NCBI GenBank assembly: GCA_029706075.1
Contig: JAINUG010000087.1
Location: 2,666,001-2,730,000 of the forward strand
Length of the DNA stretch: 64,000 bases
Source of the DNA: Aldrovandia affinis
Lineage: Eukaryota > Chordata > Actinopteri > Notacanthiformes > Halosauridae
Direction: 5' to 3'
The translations under genes were made by a program, and so were the position numbers. Shown here in pieces: positions 48,887 through 60,516 of this stretch (position 1 is the first letter of the stretch; the number at the start of each line of letters is the position of its first letter). The notes beneath the pieces are model-generated. The model had not been told where the DNA came from and searched no databases. It saw only the letters and a list, made by a program, of their open reading frames with translations.

Positions 48887-49735
48887 ATGACATATTTACA
48901 AATAAAATTTGGCATTCCAAATTGGGAGAAAAATGAATTGGGAGAATATAAAAATGTTTTATTGGTACAAATATTTTTTTCCAATCAATAAATATTGGCA
49001 AAAATAATTAAACTAATACCAAACTTAAGATACATTAATTCATGCAAATTAGCCTAATAATAGGAGGATGAACTACTGTAGCTATTCATTTTCAGAGAAA
49101 CAGACCTGGGGTAGTTCAAGAATGAATAACTTGATTCAATTCGAGTGGATAAAAAAAGCGCAGCTTTTTGGTTTATAAAAGACAAGTGACCTTCAACTTC
49201 TTTGAACATCTTCTTTCAAAACCTATTGAATTAAAAGTAATGACTGTAAATGACACTGTCTCAGAACTATTTTTTGCTTCTGGAGTCTGTAGATGTAATA
49301 AATGTGTATCCTGTTACTTGTGTTTGCAGATTTAGAGCTGTGTGTTCAACAGGACATTTCTCACAGAATCCAGTGGCCATGTCAATCCAAGCCATTAGCA
49401 GCTCTCAATCAGCTCTATTGGTCACTATTATAACCCTCAAATCTTCATCTTCACTGGTTTCATCATTGCCATCATGACACCTTCCTCATCCACCGCCCTC
49501 GTTCACCTCATATCTGTACTCGATGAGGGTGAAGTTCAGGAGCTTGGCCAGAACCTCTGGGACAACAAACTCCCTAACCCTCTTGTAGCCTATGCCCTCA
49601 TACAGCTTCTGGGCATCCGTCTGGACCGTCGAGGTGTAGAGGACGACTTGGCAGCAGGTCTTCTCCCGGGCGAACTCCACCACCTTCTGCAATTCCAACC
49701 ACACTCAAAAAATATCCTCACTTAAATCTTAGGAA
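48887..49735 (+). repeat. duplicated NAT8 locus, copy A
   Basis: From a SINE-tail word (aatttggcattccaaatt) through aatcaataaatattggcaaa, a conserved NAT8 3' flank (gtggccatgtcaatccaagc) and the NAT8 C-terminal codons, the sequence runs parallel to copy C at about 61600-62364. Copy C shows the same order with small indels. Homology ends at about 49689, shortly before the L2 LINE. Confidence 0.8.
49486..49689 (-). pseudogene. truncated NAT8-like gene fragment (duplication copy A)
   Basis: The last 67 codons plus stop of the NAT8-like gene are present, aligning with residues 158-224 of the intact copy at 62.2-62.8 kb with a handful of substitutions (for example LLNFTLIEYRYEV against LLNFTLVEYRYEM). 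Homology stops abruptly after the codon for Gln158 at 49689; the next bases (aattccaacc) are unrelated. The membrane segments and acetyl-CoA loop are absent, so it cannot encode an enzyme. The missing part is not found on the far side of the adjacent L2 LINE, so truncation rather than simple insertion is likely. Confidence 0.85.
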
Positions 49736-50039
49736 GTTGCATATCTGACCACACAATATCGAGAGGAGAGGACATTGGCACTGTTTGTTTGCGGTTTCTC
49801 CATCTGCAGCTTAATTTAGTTCGTTTTCATGCGATCTAGCTTGTTTTTCCTTTTCCTTTGTTGTCCTTTCCTGTGACTCAACTAACTTTTGCCTCACCCA
49901 AATGAAAACTATCCCTGCCGATTGCAAGTTTGACGGTTCAACACCTGCGGCACAATACATACTGTACATAAGAACAAAAGAATACATAATGACAAGAACG
50001 GGCCATTCGGCCAGGCACCTCTGCTGGATCAGTGACTTT

Positions 50040-52990
50040 GCCTCTGCTACACCACTGCACCACAGAACTCTTCAAAGTCAAAGACACACCATTCCTGGAT
50101 GCTTTGATGCCTGGACGTCGCTCTCCCTATGTGCACAGAGGTTCCCTACATAAGTTTTCTTTACTCTGAAAGTTCCATCCCGTCTCTGTGGTCCAGAAAG
50201 TGCACCGTAGCATCTCAGTTGCATTATCACAACAAACCACACATCCATACTAACTGCCTGAGATCCTTGACCAAGGTTTGTCTGCTAACTAGGCCTGTCA
50301 GTGTTTTTAAATTTATCTCAGCATCCTCCTCTTTGCAAAGCAATACTGCCTCGTTTATGTTACCAAACACTCGGTCTCTCAACAATAAATCACTCCTTAT
50401 TCTTGAAAATCGATTTCTTCTGTCTGACTGAAACCTGGCAACAACAACATGACTTTGTGGTGCTCAACCAAGCTACACCTCCAGGTTATGTTTACATTCA
50501 GAAACCTTGTTCTCTGGGTAGTGGTGGTGGGCTGGCTGTTATTCATCGAGCTAACATCAAGGTTAAAGCTCTACCACTACAGAATGTTGCATCATTTAAT
50601 GTGTTGCATTTAAATTGACCCCCCAAACCCTCTTCTATCTTCATATCTGAGCTATCTGAACTACTCACATCTGTCTGTTCCATGTCTCCATCTACACTAC
50701 TGCTAGGTGACTTCAACATCCATGTGGACTCAAATTGCTGTACATCCACAGCTGAATTTCTATCTCTGTTGGATTTCTTTAACTTCACACAACATGTTCA
50801 AGGTCCTATGCATGAAAAAGTTCACACACTGGATCTGGTGTGCTCAACGGGCATAGCCCCCTCCAACCTGTAGAGTCTGGACTTAGCTGTCTTTGACCAT
50901 CTTGCCATCTGTTTCAATGTTCCTGTCCCCCCTATCAGGCTGCTTCAACAGCGCACCATCACCTCCAGGAACCTAAAAAATATTAGCACATCTGCCCTGG
51001 GGAACATGATCCTGACACAAGATGCTCCTGATCCTGCTGTGACCTCTGCTGATGACCTTGTATCACACTATAATGAAGCCCTATCCTCCAGCATTGATTC
51101 TCTAACCCCCCTCAAAACTCGGACTGTCTCTTTCTCCCGCCCGGCACCCTGGTTCACCCCAGAACTCTGGTCTATTAAGTCCCCTGGTCAACAACTGGAG
51201 CGGCTCTACAAAAAATCTAGTCTCACAGTCCACTCTGAGGCCTACAAAGAGCACATTAAGAGCTACAAGGAAGCTCTCTCCCAGACCAAAATGGCTTATT
51301 ATTCTAACCTTAGTAGCTGCCAAAATAATCCCAGAATGCTTTTTGCCACCATCAACTGACTACAACACCCCCTTGATTCCTCCCCCATCTCTGGCACCCC
51401 TGACCTCTGCTGCACGTTCCTGGACTTCTTTCAAACTAAAGTTAATTCCATTTACCAGCAGCTCCAGGTGCCCTGCTCCCCCCTCCCACCTCAGTCACTG
51501 TTCGCCACTGCCCTTCTGCCAGAATGTTGTTTCTTCTCCTCCCTTGTTGATGCCACTCACACATCACAGAGTTGGTCATCAAATCCAAGGCTTCCACATG
51601 CCCTCTGGACCCCATGCCCACAGCCTTAGCTAAGGCATGTCTACCTGCTCTGTGTCCTCTCATGGTCAACATTGTTAACTCCTCTCCTAGGTCTGGCACT
51701 GTTCCCTCCTATTTCAAATTGGCCACAGTTACGCCCATTAAAGAAAAACAAGGTCTGGACCCGGATGACCTTAACAACTGCCAGGCAGTCTCAAATCTTC
51801 CTTTCCTCTGCAAAATCTTGGAACAAGCAGTTGCCTCCCAACTCCAGCAGCATGTCTAACCATGAGCTATATGAACCCCTACAATCTGGATTCAGAGCCC
51901 AGCCCAGCACAGAGACTGCCTTAATCAGTCACCAACAACCTCCTAATTGCTGCCAACTCTGGTTATGTCAGCATTCTCATTCTACTGGATCTCTCTGCTG
52001 CCTTTGACACCGTTTGCCACAGGATCCTCCTCACCTGCATGACAGAATACCTGGGTCTCACTGGAATACCCCTTTCTTGGTTTAAATCCTATCTAGCCGA
52101 CAGGAAGCAGTTTGTAACCATTGGGAACTCCAAATCCGCCCCTGCCCTGTCAACTAAGGTGTGCCCCAAGGTTCTGTGCTTGGACCCCTGCTATTTATTA
52201 TCTATATGCTTCCCCTTGGTCAGATCATCCGCCGACATGACCTTAGCTTTCATTGCTATGCCGAAGACACTCAACTCTACTTCAACACTAAACCCCCCAC
52301 TCACCTCCCTCACCAGTCTCTCATCAGCTGCCTGCTTGACATAAATGCTGGATGACTTCTAACCTACTCAAACTCAACAGCCATAAAACAGAGCTCATAG
52401 TTGTGGCATCCAAAGCCCTGCTCCGGAAGGTTAGTGATCATATGCTTTCCATTGATGGCTGCTCCATCTACCCCTCCTCTGAAGTCCGTAACCTGGGCGT
52501 CATTCTTGATTCCACACTCTCATTTGAGCCACATATCAAGTCCATCACCAAATCTGCTTTCTTTCACCTAAAGAACATATCCAGGCTCCACTATGTCAAG
52601 AATTCCTTGATCAGGGTTCTCACACGCACAAAACCCTGGCAGCACATCACCCCCACCCTCCAGCACCTCCACTGGCTCCCAGCCAAGTCCTGTGTCTCAT
52701 TTAAAATTCTCCTTCTCACCTATAAGTCTCTCCATGACCATGACCCAAAATATCTCTCAGACCTCCTTCACACCTACACCCCCTCTTGAAGACGCTCCTC
52801 CGACACTGGACTCCTCATCACTCCCCACAGCAGGCTGTACACTGTGGGGGACAGAGCCTTCAGTGCAGCTGTTCCTAGCCTCTGAAATGCCCTCCCTGCC
52901 TCAATCTGCAATGCAGAGTCCACCTCTATTTTTAAATCCAGACTGAAGACTCACCTCTTCAGCCTGGCTTTTTTTAGTTTAGTTCTCCTG
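50040..52990 (+). mobile_element. L2-clade LINE, ORF2 with frameshifts and stops
   Basis: Broken frames in order give an endonuclease (SGGGLAVIHR near 50520, GDFNIHVDS near 50707), a reverse transcriptase (DLSAAFDTV near 51985, [12 protein letters not shown] at 52161) and a C-terminal region (HWLPAK...ILLLTYKSLHD near 52670, then a TVGDRAFSAAVPSL block near 52845 and KTHLFSL near 52950). These belong to L2/Maui-type elements. The catalytic YADD is YAED at 52257, and the tryptophan after AVPSL is a stop. With several frameshifts the copy is dead. The 5' border is uncertain; the element abuts the truncated NAT8 copy A. Confidence 0.85.
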
Positions 52991-52999
52991 ATTTCTAGG

Positions 53000-54389
53000 A
53001 CTTTGCTTGTTTTTAAGTGGTGTCAAATTCTTATCGCCCGTTTCAGGCTTATCCTGAAACAAGACTGTTTCAACAGAGACAATCAAACAGAAAACTGCTC
53101 TGCCCTGTGGCCCCTGTCCTTTGCACTTGTTGTCATACACGATAGGAAATTCTTGTGCTCTCTGTGCTTTCTCTGTGCACCGGTGAGTTAGTAGTGCGTT
53201 AGCTATTAATTAGAAAAATAAAACAGGGTTCAAAAGGCTTAACAGGTTATGCAGCTACAGTATGTGAGTATAATGGCTAACCCTCATACCAAAATTCATT
53301 TTAATGCCAAAGGTGTCTTTCTGTCCAACAGACGCAGGCCAAAGTTTCTGTTCTTGGTTTCTATCCCAAGTTTATTCACATTGATGCATTTTGTCCCAAG
53401 GCTTTACGTGCCTTGTTCCTTTTCAAAAGTTTACCAATGGCTCCCTCTTGTGTTAAAGTTAAGAACAGTCCCTCTTTACCCAGAGGTTTCAAACAACTGG
53501 AAAAACATGGTTTGTAAAAGTCTTGCCCTGAATGTGCTTGAAGCTTCCCTCAGTGATGCAAACATTCTTATAGGCTGTTTGTTTTATACAACATCAAAAG
53601 AATAAAACAGAATGTACAGAATAAACATATGTATAGAATTATCCTTGTGGATCCTTATTTGAACTATAATTGAATTTGATCACATTCACACAAAAATAAG
53701 AAAAAAGGCCCACAGAAGCCATTATTGTGTTTATTTTAACATAACATGGCTTGTTTTAAACTCCTTCCAGCTAAAAATGATCCCTAAATATCAGCACAAT
53801 TAACATAAAGAGAGAGAAAAAACCATCTCAGTCCAAAACCATTGCCACCATAACACTGGCCAACAAAAAACATCAGGACATCGAACTGTTTAACAAGTAA
53901 CAGTAGGGTGATTTATGGATGTAAACTAGCCAATTAGAGCTCATTAAAGGTAAAGATCCACCATTCTCTTATAGAGCAGTTCCACACTAGTACAGTCTGG
54001 TTTGTTTGGGGTTGTATATGGACCTTTTCACAGTGATGTAAATGTACTTCAGTCTGAATTAAAACAAAAAAATGAGACTTGGACTGAACTGAAAAGGTGG
54101 TGAAGATTTGCATGCCAGCAAAGCTACTGAAGTGATATATTTGAACTGAACGAAAACGGGGTGTGAAATCTAAAATGGGGTGGGAAATTGTGAATACAAG
54201 AACAGTCTTCAACTGCTATTTATGAGCTTAACATAGCTGAAGTGTCAGATCACATAAATGACTGGGCCAATTAAACAATTAAGGGCAGACGTTTGCCCAC
54301 CCTTGTTCTGAAAGGACATCCGTCTTCCACAGAATAGATACAACACTTCTATTATGTTCTATGTATCACTTTGAAAATATTATCAGGGG
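53000..54389. other. non-coding sequence between the L2 LINE and NAT8 copy B
   Basis: A 118-codon plus frame (53249-53605) is open but has no recognisable domain or motif. The rest is AT rich. Confidence 0.35.
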
Positions 54390-56010
54390 ATTTACCCCAT
54401 GGTCTGGTAACGAACACTGACTGTGCCAATGGTAACATAATTGTCTATGGCATTGCCCACGGTGGGCGGCAGGGAGAGAGGGACATAGTCCACTGGGTTG
54501 TCCATCTCTCATTGGGTTTATTGGGAGCATGCAGTCTCCCTGTGTCAACTGTGCATGACATGTATGACTATGCAGCTCAGCTGAAGTGGTAGAATGTTCT
54601 TTGCAGGAATGTGCATGCTTGTCGGCACTCTCCTGAATAGACAGGGGACATTGGAGCAATAAGACATATTTACAAACATAATTTGGCATTCCAAATTGGG
54701 ATAAAAATTAATTGGGAGAATATCTTTTTTTTATATTAGTACAAATTTGTTTTACCAATCAATAAATATTGGTAAAAAGAATGAAACTAATACCTCCAAA
54801 GAGATACACCAACTCATGCAAAGTAGCCTAATAATAATAGTAGGATGAACTACTGTAGTTAATTATTTTCAGAGAAACAGGCTCGGGGTAATTTAAGAAT
54901 GTATAATCTTCTTTCTTGATTCAATTCTGTAATAAATGTCTCCTGTTACTTGTGTGGATCAACAGGACATTTCTCACAGAAAAGTCAATCCAAACCATTG
55001 CAGCCAACTGGTTTTTTGCTTAATAAAAGACAAGTGACCATCAACATCTTCTTTCAAAAGCTGTTTAATTTAAAGTAAATTAACACTGTCAATGTAGCTG
55101 TAATAAATGTATCTCCCGTTACTTGCAGGTTTAGAGCTGTGTGCTCAACAGGACATTTCTCACAGAATCCAGTGGCCATGTCAATCCAAGCCATTAGCAG
55201 CTCTCAATCAGCTTACCTTTAAACCAATCATTGGTCTCAATATGTACTTTTTATTTATTTATTATATTTCACTTCGATTTTGGCCCCAGATTCAAGCCTC
55301 TTTTCCCCAGATTCAATTTTCACTAAAAAGCGAATTCGCCAAGAGGTAAACTTCGAAACCAAATCACTAAAATAATTATGTAAAGCAGGTAGTTGCGTAC
55401 ATTTGCAACAAGACTACGTTTGACAAACATGTTTTAACCAAAGCGATCCACAATTCGGATAATGTAAAGGAATAATATACGCCATTTAGCAGACGCTTTT
55501 ATCCAAAGCGACTTACAGTAGTGAATGCATACATTGTCAGTATATGTGGCCCCAGTGGGGATTGAACCCACAACCTAAGCGTTGCCAACGCTGTGCTCTA
55601 CCAACTGAGCCACGGAGAGAAAAACAAGTCATGTCAAAGGAAGACACTGCATGTCAGTTAGCTTGAAATTCAGATAAGACCATAGCTCACGTAGCTGGAC
55701 GAAGTAGGAGAATGCAAATGTTGCAAAATGAACAAATGAATAAAGTCGGGTGCAGTTAATAAAAAGCCCCACCGATTCCAAATGTGAGGCACAAACCTGG
55801 CGACAATCATGTTACTACGATAAAAATCTGGATAAGGAGTAATGTATATTTAGACATTAATACATTTTATTCTGCTAACCGCCAAAGTTACCTAGCTGAA
55901 CGACAGTTGGAGAGATTTCCAGGCTGCTTGACAGCTTCATCCATTAGCACAGAATTGTCCATTAAAAGTGTAGAATATGTATGCAAAGTAATATGCAAAG
56001 TAAAGTAACT
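54390..56010 (+). repeat. duplicated NAT8 locus, copy B (NAT8 body deleted)
   Basis: The left part (54405-55214) matches copy C at about 61351-62093, and the right part (about 55262-56000) matches copy C at about 63385-63990. The roughly 1.3 kb in between, which carries the NAT8 gene in copy C, is replaced by a few dozen unrelated bases. The left part also repeats its own ctgttacttg...caggacatttctcacag block twice (about 54940 and 55110). A SINE at 55472-55613 is absent from copy C. Confidence 0.8.
55472..55613 (-). repeat. SINE with tRNA-like head, private to copy B
   Basis: On the minus strand a tRNA-like head with A box (tggctcagttggta) and B box (ggttcaatcc at 55568-55559) is followed by a short body and the tail cgctttggataaaagcgtct, whose stem gcttt/aaagc encloses loop GGATA. 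The tail is the same as in the L2 LINEs here. The corresponding site in copy C (about 63622-63645) has no insertion, which dates this insertion after the duplication. Confidence 0.85.
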
Positions 56011-56570
56011 TGATACAGTGGACGTGGGCACAATTATTACCATTATCACTTGGGTGCCCTAGAGTAGCTATAGCTAAACTACCAAATATATGCAGCATTT
56101 GAAAGGTGCAATATAATACTATGGAAATTCAATTTATAATACCGCATTGCAGAGCTTCATTCATTATATAGGCTACAATGATGAGTAATTATTTGGCTAA
56201 TGGCATTGTTTTTATAGCCTATATATGCGATTATTATCGATGAATAAATGTGTGAGCAAGAAGTAAACGGAGAAAGGGTACACAGAGCAATTATAAAGGG
56301 TGACGCGATTTAAAGGTTTGGGGAGTCCCTGCAGTAGGAAAACAACCTTGCACTGACTTTCTGCCTTATTTTTGAGATCTTATTATTTTGTTGGTTGATT
56401 TTTGTTTGTGAACTTGCTTTATTAACCTAATGTACACATGGCCCCTTCTCATAATAAAAGCTAGTGGCAGTCAGCAAGCTATGAGTGTTTCAGAATCATA
56501 TATTTTGCCTCATATTATGGGATAGCTTAATTTATAAATATGCATGTGATTCGTTTTTGTTTCTCCCCAG

Positions 56571-56672
56571 GGGAGCAGTGTTACGAATCAGCATTTTAGT
56601 GGGGATGAGCAAGAGCGTTCTGAGCGGTATTAGATTCCTATCAAGTTCATCACTGTCCACAGCACCACGCAA
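56571..56672 (+). other. candidate exon encoding a mitochondrial-presequence-like peptide
   Basis: A pyrimidine-rich acceptor (tcgtttttgtttctccccag, ending 56570) precedes an open 102-base segment. From ATG at 56605 it encodes MSKSVLSGIRFLSSSSLSTA then PR, rich in Ser, Arg and hydrophobic residues without acids, like a mitochondrial targeting sequence. A GT follows at 56673 (cgcaa|gtagcc). No second exon was found, so this is weak. Confidence 0.2.
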
Positions 56673-57652
56673 GTAGCCTACCTGTATGTCACATGGATTT
56701 GAACTTACATTAGTTAGAATCAATGTTTTCATTGTGTACATAGTTTGGGTTCGTTTATTATTACGTTATATTAGCTAGGAAGTTCATGTCCAGTTTTGAA
56801 GCGGCCATAACGGTAACGTCCGTAACGGTGAATAAGGAAATAGACATTGAAGAGACAGACTCATTTTAGACCATATGTGACCTTGATAAAACAGCTTTGC
56901 AGAGAAAGTTTTATTCAGATCTCATGTAAAATTCATCTTTTACAGAAACGTTTCCTTAAAAACGTTATGGATGTGACATTGTCTGCCCCAGTCAGGACCC
57001 TATATTTGTATGGCTGATCAATACTGTAGCTAGATTCTTCGAGGTTCTTTCCACGTGGTATTATAAACCTCTTAAATATTTAAACAACTTAAGAGAACAA
57101 GCATGAGTAATAGCTACACAAATTCTGTAAACCATTTCCTAAAATAATGAAAATATGGTAATAACACGTATTGTATGGAATAAATTGGTCAAAGTATGGC
57201 AGTTCGTCCAAATATACACCTTAACGGTAAATATGAAAAGGATATTAATTGGAAAATAAGTAACTTTATATTTTGATGTGCAGGTTGACATTGAATAAAT
57301 TCAACATTTGCAAATGCATCCCTATACATAGGGTTTTCTGATTTTAACTACACAATAATGCCTATATGAATTGAAGCTGGAACATTTGAGGTTATCAGTC
57401 GGTTATTACAGTCACATGACTGAAATCCCATTCACCTTTGATACCAAACTGCAACCAAGGTACATGAGCAGAGCCCTGGCAATATGCTGGAACCTCTGGA
57501 CTGCTGTAAACCGCATTGAACGTGCTGCTACAGGAATTTAGCAGGATATTACATTCTTTTTGTATGTACAATACAATAAATAACTATACTTTTTGTCATC
57601 AAGCTATTTAATACAAGTATTTATTTTAGACTGTTAATGGAGTGGAACTCAC

Positions 57653-57703
57653 GAACAGATATTTTAGATCACTATGATTTCAATCGTGATCTAAAATCTG
57701 TTC
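57653..57703. repeat. 18-20 bp inverted repeat
   Basis: The left arm gaacagatattttagatcac (57653-57672) pairs with gtgatctaaaatctgttc (57686-57703) apart from a two-base bulge. The loop is 13 bases. Confidence 0.75.
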
Positions 57704-58624
57704 ACGTCTTTGGCAATAGCCTACGTCGCAGTAATGTTGGTTAAAAACATCAGTGCCACCTTTCCTTTGATTCTGGAACAGACAGCTTTATGGGTTTAGC
57801 TGCCATTATATCTAACGTTAGTTATCCTACACAAACGCGCAAATTAATAACATCCCTTTATCTGTATTCTTACCCAAGCCTACAACTTTATGGTAGCTGT
57901 TTCATTCATTCAGTAACTTTAGCATGTGTAGATCCAGATGGCCAGATTAAACGAAAATGTATCAGGACACAATACGTATCTAGACATCCACCTGCCGTGA
58001 GGTTATGGGGACCATGATCTTACCGTAGTAGTATCAGAATCCGTTATGGATCTGTTCTTTGGACCACACTGGCGTTAGGAAGGTTTAGCCTCGATGTTAA
58101 CAGTTAAAGTTGCCAACGTGTTTTAGTTCGCTAAAAATAAACAAATAAACTGCTATATATTGCTATTGACGACAAATCATATTGAATATCGCGGTAGGTT
58201 TGGGACTAGAATGTACTAACCGAACTCGCTACTTCGAAAATAAACGAACTAACGTTACGTTAGCCCAGAGATTATAGCTATCTAGATAACTGAAGCTGGA
58301 GCTGGCTATAGCTAAATAAAAACAAACCAGCGACCTCTCTCGCGCTAGCTTGCTTAGGCTCAGTAACTGTACTTTGGATAAATACAACTTCCTATCTTAT
58401 TTGGCTTGAATGGCTAAGTAGCTAGCTACCATGTCATTCGTTATTGTATGCTAAATCAGCTTACTTCCGGTGACCACAAGATATAAAAAAATAATTAAAA
58501 TAAAAGCCTGAAACGACTCTCATAAATAATTGTTGTGTATTATCTAACCAAATTATTGGGATCATATAATTGATTATTTATTAGTGGCATGATTATAATG
58601 GACGGCATGTACTGTATCTAAATA

Positions 58625-58685
58625 GTCTGTGCCAAACAGGTATTATTTGGATAAAAGCGTCTGCTAAATGGCATATATTATTATG
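58625..58685 (+). repeat. short SINE/LINE tail remnant
   Basis: The words tttggataaaagcgtctgct and aaatggcatatatt are the end of the shared LINE/SINE tail, followed by an ATT-rich run to about 58710. The left side of the stem is degraded. Confidence 0.5.
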
Positions 58686-58984
58686 ATATTATTATTATTA
58701 TTTTATTTTTTTCGGTCAGCCTTGATCTTGTAGCATGTTGCTTTACTGGTTGGCTGTATGTCTGCCCTTTGTGGGACTAATTAGCATACAAACCAAAGAT
58801 TCAGGATTAGTTGATTAGTTTGCGATCCAAGATAGAAACACAAGATTTAATAATAATAATAATATGAATGTTTTAATATATTGTGTTCATTATTTCCTGT
58901 ATTTACATATTAGTGTTCATGTTTTCTTTAGAGTTTGGAGTTTCGAAAGCCATTAAAATAGCAGACCTAGCATTTCTGGTGAGC

Positions 58985-59185
58985 AAGATCTGCCAGTGAC
59001 ATTTACATTTGCATTTACAGCATTTAAAATATGCTCTTATCCAGAGTGACTTACAAAAAGTGCATTTAAACATGGTAAGATTAATCATGGGTAGTGCAAG
59101 ACATCAGTGTAGTAACACTGCAATAGACATAATTGATCACAGCTGCACACCGTACCTACAACACAGGGAAAGAAAAGTTAGTGTT
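58985..59185 (-). mobile_element. 3' end of an L2-type LINE (minus strand)
   Basis: Read on the minus strand it matches the 3' UTR and tail of the copy at 1.06-1.23 kb: the block around catcagtgtagtaacactgc (plus strand) and the tail gtcactctggataagagc with loop GGATA. Only the last 200 bases are present. Confidence 0.75.
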
Positions 59186-59339
59186 ATTAAAATTAATTAA
59201 TTCTTATTATTACATTTTTAAACATGTAAACAGTGGTGATAGCAGTTAATTGATAATAGAGTTAGTGAATAGTAAATAATGTGAATCATTGAATTCTGTA
59301 CACAGTAGGATATATGAATATTGCAGCGGTGAGTGCTAC

Positions 59340-60470
59340 TGAATCAAGGCACGTGAGAGTTTGCTTTCCCATTTTAGCGCTACATCTCCTGCAGTCTTTC
59401 AGCTCCCATCTTGAGATCATGAGCGAGCTAGTGAATGTGGTCGAGGCAGTCTTGGAGCTGGTGGCCGTACTCCGGACCGGGCAGGCAAGGCAGTTCAGGA
59501 TCTGGGGGTTGACCAAAGATCAGGCTCACCGGATTGCGCAGCTCTCGACCCAGCATAAGGTCAGCTGGGGTGCAGTCTGTTGACTCCTGCACCGCCAACC
59601 TGTAGGACAGCAGAGCCAGCAGAAGGTGGGCATCCCAGTCCTTCTGGTGGTGTGAGGTCAGCAGAGCCAGCTGAGTGGTGAGGGTGCGGTTGAACCGCTC
59701 CACCAGGCCTGTGGCACACCTCGCCAAACACCTGACTCTCGAAGTTCCACCCCTGGTCGCTGTGCAGTTCGGCTGGCATGCCTAACCTACAGAACATCCC
59801 CTCCAGGAGGCGGTTTGCCAACACCAAGGCTTTTTGGGAGGGTATCGCGTATGTCTCTGGCCACTTTGTGAAGTAGTCCATTGCTGTGAGTATATAGCGA
59901 TTCCCAGACTTGGACATGGGAAATGGTCCCAGTACATCGATCGCCACCCTCTCCATGGGGGCGCTGCAGGCAGCTTGTTGGAGGGGAGCATGAGATCGCC
60001 TGGCTGGGCCCTTCTTGGCAGTGCATGCATCACAGCGGCAGTAGTAGGAGGCTACGTCATGACAGCATCGGTCCCAGTAGAAACTCTCCCTCAGACGATT
60101 GGCATGGGGAAGGCGCCGCACTCGCTGCCAGATAGGGGTGGCTGTCCCTGTATCAATGTTGTGCTGGGCCACCATGGTGCGGGTGCGGTCTTTATCTTTT
60201 ACGGCAAACAGGTATCGGAACTCAGACAAGAGAGCGCGTAGCTGGTTACACTCACTTGCGCTGAGCCCCTCACTGCTGCACTGGAACAGCTGCTCCACTG
60301 CCTCAGCTCCCTCTGCTGTTCCTGCTGCACCGCTTGACTGGGGCTGGATCCGCCTGACTGCCCGCTAACTGTGGTTCAACCCAGCCTGGGGCAGTCGGTG
60401 CCCGCCGACCAGGATCTGGTGTTTCGCATTGTCAATGATGGCTCCGGCAGCGGAGAGAGCATTGAGGCGC
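59340..60470 (-). pseudogene. Ty3/Gypsy pol fragment, internally deleted
   Basis: On the minus strand, from about 60470: a protease-proximal piece (IIDNAKHQILVGGHRLPQAG), the region before reverse transcriptase (LRALLSEFRYLFAVKDKDRT, then HNIDTGTATPIWQRVRRLP), then directly an integrase zinc-finger remnant (C.CDAC) and the integrase core (DVLGPFP, YFTKWPE, LHSDQGWNFESQVF). The entire RT and RNase H part is deleted. A second deletion of roughly 20 codons with frameshift near 59715 lies between the second Asp and the VERFNRTL Glu. The C-terminal part (RLAVQESTDCTPADLMLGRE) is open to about 59400. No LTR was seen. It cannot encode an active polyprotein. Confidence 0.8.
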
Positions 60471-60516
60471 TACCAGCTTTATTAGAACATAGCATTGAGA
60501 TGCCAGGAAGGACACA

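Larger units (their letters stand above)
56011..58984. other. AT-rich sequence between NAT8 copy B and the retroelement cluster
   Basis: Holds the weak candidate exon at 56.6 kb, a hairpin at 57.65 kb and the tail remnant at 58.64 kb. No intact gene recognised. Confidence 0.4.

Noticed and set aside
53249-53605. 118-codon plus-strand frame as a gene
   Set aside because: No motif or domain recognised and composition is like the flanks; it could be coding only by chance.
55559-55613. tRNA gene
   Set aside because: A and B boxes are present, but the sequence runs directly into a SINE body and tail and cannot fold into a full cloverleaf; it is a SINE head.
59834-60241. 135-codon plus-strand frame
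   Set aside because: It is antisense to the Gypsy integrase fragment.
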